DNA from: Aggregatilineales bacterium
GTDB taxonomy: Bacteria > Chloroflexota > Anaerolineae > Aggregatilineales > Ch27
Direction of reading: 5' to 3'
DNA: 42,540 nt
NCBI GenBank assembly: GCA_029976025.1
Contig: JARKNX010000210.1
Location: 1-42,540, forward strand
Shown here piece by piece: positions 41,434-42,540 of this stretch. Both the position numbers and the translations under genes were made by a program. Every line of letters starts with the position of its first letter. Position 1 is the first letter of the stretch. The notes beneath the pieces are model-generated. The model did no database searches. It had not been told where the DNA came from and saw only the letters and a program-made list of their open reading frames with translations.

Positions 41434-42284
41434 TAGAGCGCCTCCTCCAGGTGTTTGATCTCGGCGTAAGAGAACGACGGGCCTTCCTGGCAGGTGTAGA
41501 TGTGATGCATCTGGCAGTGACCGCACTTGCCAACCCCGCACTTCATATGCCGCTCAAAACTGAACCAGATATTGCCCTCAGTGATGCCCTTGCCCAGCAG
41601 CTCCATCAGCACGTAGCGGTACATCACCGGCGGGCCGACCACGACGGCGACCATGTTGCGCGGATGTATCTGCACCTTGGAGAACAGCGTCGTGATCACG
41701 CCGACATTGCCGGACCAGGTCTCATCCGGGCGGTCCACTGTCATGTGGAACTCGATATCGGTGCGCTTCTTCCACTCTTCGATCTCATCCTGGAACAGGA
41801 TATCCTGCGGCGAGCGGGTCCCGTAAAGGATGATCACCCGGCCGTACTTGCCGCGCTCGTCCAGCACTTCGTTGATCAGCGAGCGCAGCGGGGCCAGCCC
41901 CAGGCCGCCGGGGCAAAACAGGATATCCTTGCCGCGGAAGCGCTCCACCGGGAAGCCGCGCCCGAACGGACCGCGGATGCCCAGGATGCTGCCCGGCTGA
42001 AGCTGATGCATGGCGTTGGTCACCCGCCCTACCCGCCGCACGCAGATCTCGAAGGAGCCGTTGCTGCGGCTGGGCGAGGAGGAAATGCTGATTGGCGCCT
42101 CGCCGATGCCCAGCATCGAGATTTGCACAAACTGCCCGGGCCGGTGGTCGAGAGAGAAGCCGCTGGGCAGCTCCAGCTTGAACAGCTTCTCCAGCTCGGT
42201 CAGCTCCCGGGTGGCCACGACGCGGGCCGGGGTCGGCAGATAAATAGAAGAGCTGTTGAGGGTCTCGTGCAGTAGCGTGGTCAT
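41433..42284 (-). CDS. hydG: Hydrogenase FAD/NAD(P)-binding (gamma) subunit, 283 aa
   Basis: A ferredoxin-reductase-like subunit that passes electrons between the Fe-S chain and NAD(P). The FAD site contains RPGQFVQISMLGIGEAPISI, the nucleotide site CPGGLGLAPLRSLI, and the C-terminus has a cysteine cluster CGVGKCGHCQMHHIYTC for a [2Fe-2S] centre. This is the layout of the sulfhydrogenase gamma subunit and of anaerobic sulfite reductase subunit B; the neighbouring hydrogenase genes decide the call. ATG 42284 has AGGAGG seven bases upstream and overlaps the stop of the preceding gene by four bases. Confidence 0.92.
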   Translation of the reverse strand: MTTLLHETLNSSSIYLPTPARVVATRELTELEKLFKLELPSGFSLDHRPGQFVQISMLGIGEAPISISSSPSRSNGSFEICVRRVGRVTNAMHQLQPGSILGIRGPFGRGFPVERFRGKDILFCPGGLGLAPLRSLINEVLDERGKYGRVIILYGTRSPQDILFQDEIEEWKKRTDIEFHMTVDRPDETWSGNVGVITTLFSKVQIHPRNMVAVVVGPPVMYRYVLMELLGKGITEGNIWFSFERHMKCGVGKCGHCQMHHIYTCQEGPSFSYAEIKHLEEAL

Positions 42285-42540
42285 GCCTTGGCCTCCTGAA
42301 CTTCGCCCTGCTTATGGCGGCGGTACAGTTCGTTAAAGGTGTCAACCGGCGTGATATGCACCAGACAGGCCGCCGCGCACCGCCCGCAGCCGACGCAGCC
42401 CTTCAGCTTGTAGGCTTCCAACTGGTATTTGCCCTTGCGCATAAAGCGATGGCGCTGGCGCAGGGCGCGGGTGGAGCGGAAGTTGTGCCCGCCCGCGACC
42501 AGGGCGAACAGGTCCACCTGGCAGGAGTCCCAGGTGCGCG
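42281..42540 (-). CDS. hydB: Hydrogenase Fe-S (beta) subunit, C-terminal part, 85 aa visible
   Basis: The frame is open to the right edge, so the gene begins outside the window; the GTG at 42517 is not the real start, because the preceding in-frame residues RTWDSCQ also fit the family. Visible features are AGGHNFRSTRALRQRHR and the cluster motif GCVGCGRCAAACLVHITP, a [4Fe-4S] site as in the sulfhydrogenase beta subunit or AsrA. It overlaps hydG by four bases. It is the most upstream gene of the hydrogenase operon seen here. Confidence 0.85.
   Translation of the reverse strand, partial: RTWDSCQVDLFALVAGGHNFRSTRALRQRHRFMRKGKYQLEAYKLKGCVGCGRCAAACLVHITPVDTFNELYRRHKQGEVQEAKA

Overview
The window looks like chromosomal DNA of a high-GC bacterium, most likely a member of the Chloroflexota (Anaerolineae-like). 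That placement is inference from style: many exported proteins carry Thr/Pro-rich linkers (TPTxTPS type) after a signal or lipobox, the ftcD product is the fused formiminotransferase-cyclodeaminase, a DUF4395-thioredoxin pair is present, and a group 3b-type [NiFe] hydrogenase lies at the right end. No phage, insertion sequence, CRISPR array, rRNA or tRNA was seen.

Layout. 1-3.5 kb: tail of an exported protein, a tiny membrane ORF, a large membrane-anchored beta-propeller protein and a Crp/Fnr-type regulator. 3.5-8.7 kb (minus strand): recA interrupted by a 185-residue mini-intein in its DNA-binding loop L2, an ABC exporter and ftcD. 9.1-13.8 kb: a small membrane protein, a stand-alone receiver protein, a thioredoxin/DUF4395 operon behind a leader with a Cys-Cys-Cys leader peptide and a terminator, and a three-gene two-component operon (OmpR-type regulator, BaeS-like kinase, secreted Met/Gly-rich protein). 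14-16.2 kb: a stomatin-like (SPFH) protein with a lipoprotein. 16.5-21.2 kb: the minus-strand arginine operon argC-argB-argD-argJ. Its leader encodes a 32-residue peptide with five Arg codons among seven, followed by mutually exclusive hairpins ending in a terminator. 21.6-29.1 kb: a GH32 fructan/sucrose hydrolase, an esterase, a HTH regulator overlapping a lipoprotein gene, a TPR protein, and a sugar-type MFS transporter divergent from a LacI-family regulator that has an operator in its own promoter. 29.2-36.6 kb: an SH3b/beta-propeller exported protein, a methyltransferase, two more MFS transporters, a CorA Mg2+/Co2+ channel, a small acidic RHH-like protein and a nucleoside hydrolase. 36.6-42.5 kb (minus strand): hydB(partial)-hydG-hydD-hydA, the hydrogenase maturation protease, a receiver protein and a GAF-containing histidine kinase, tightly packed as one operon.

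The most notable items are the two amino-acid-specific leader-peptide attenuators (Arg for argCBDJ, Cys for DUF4395/thioredoxin), the recA mini-intein, and a two-component pair embedded in a hydrogenase operon. All assignments come from reading the sequence and from knowledge of families; no searches were run.
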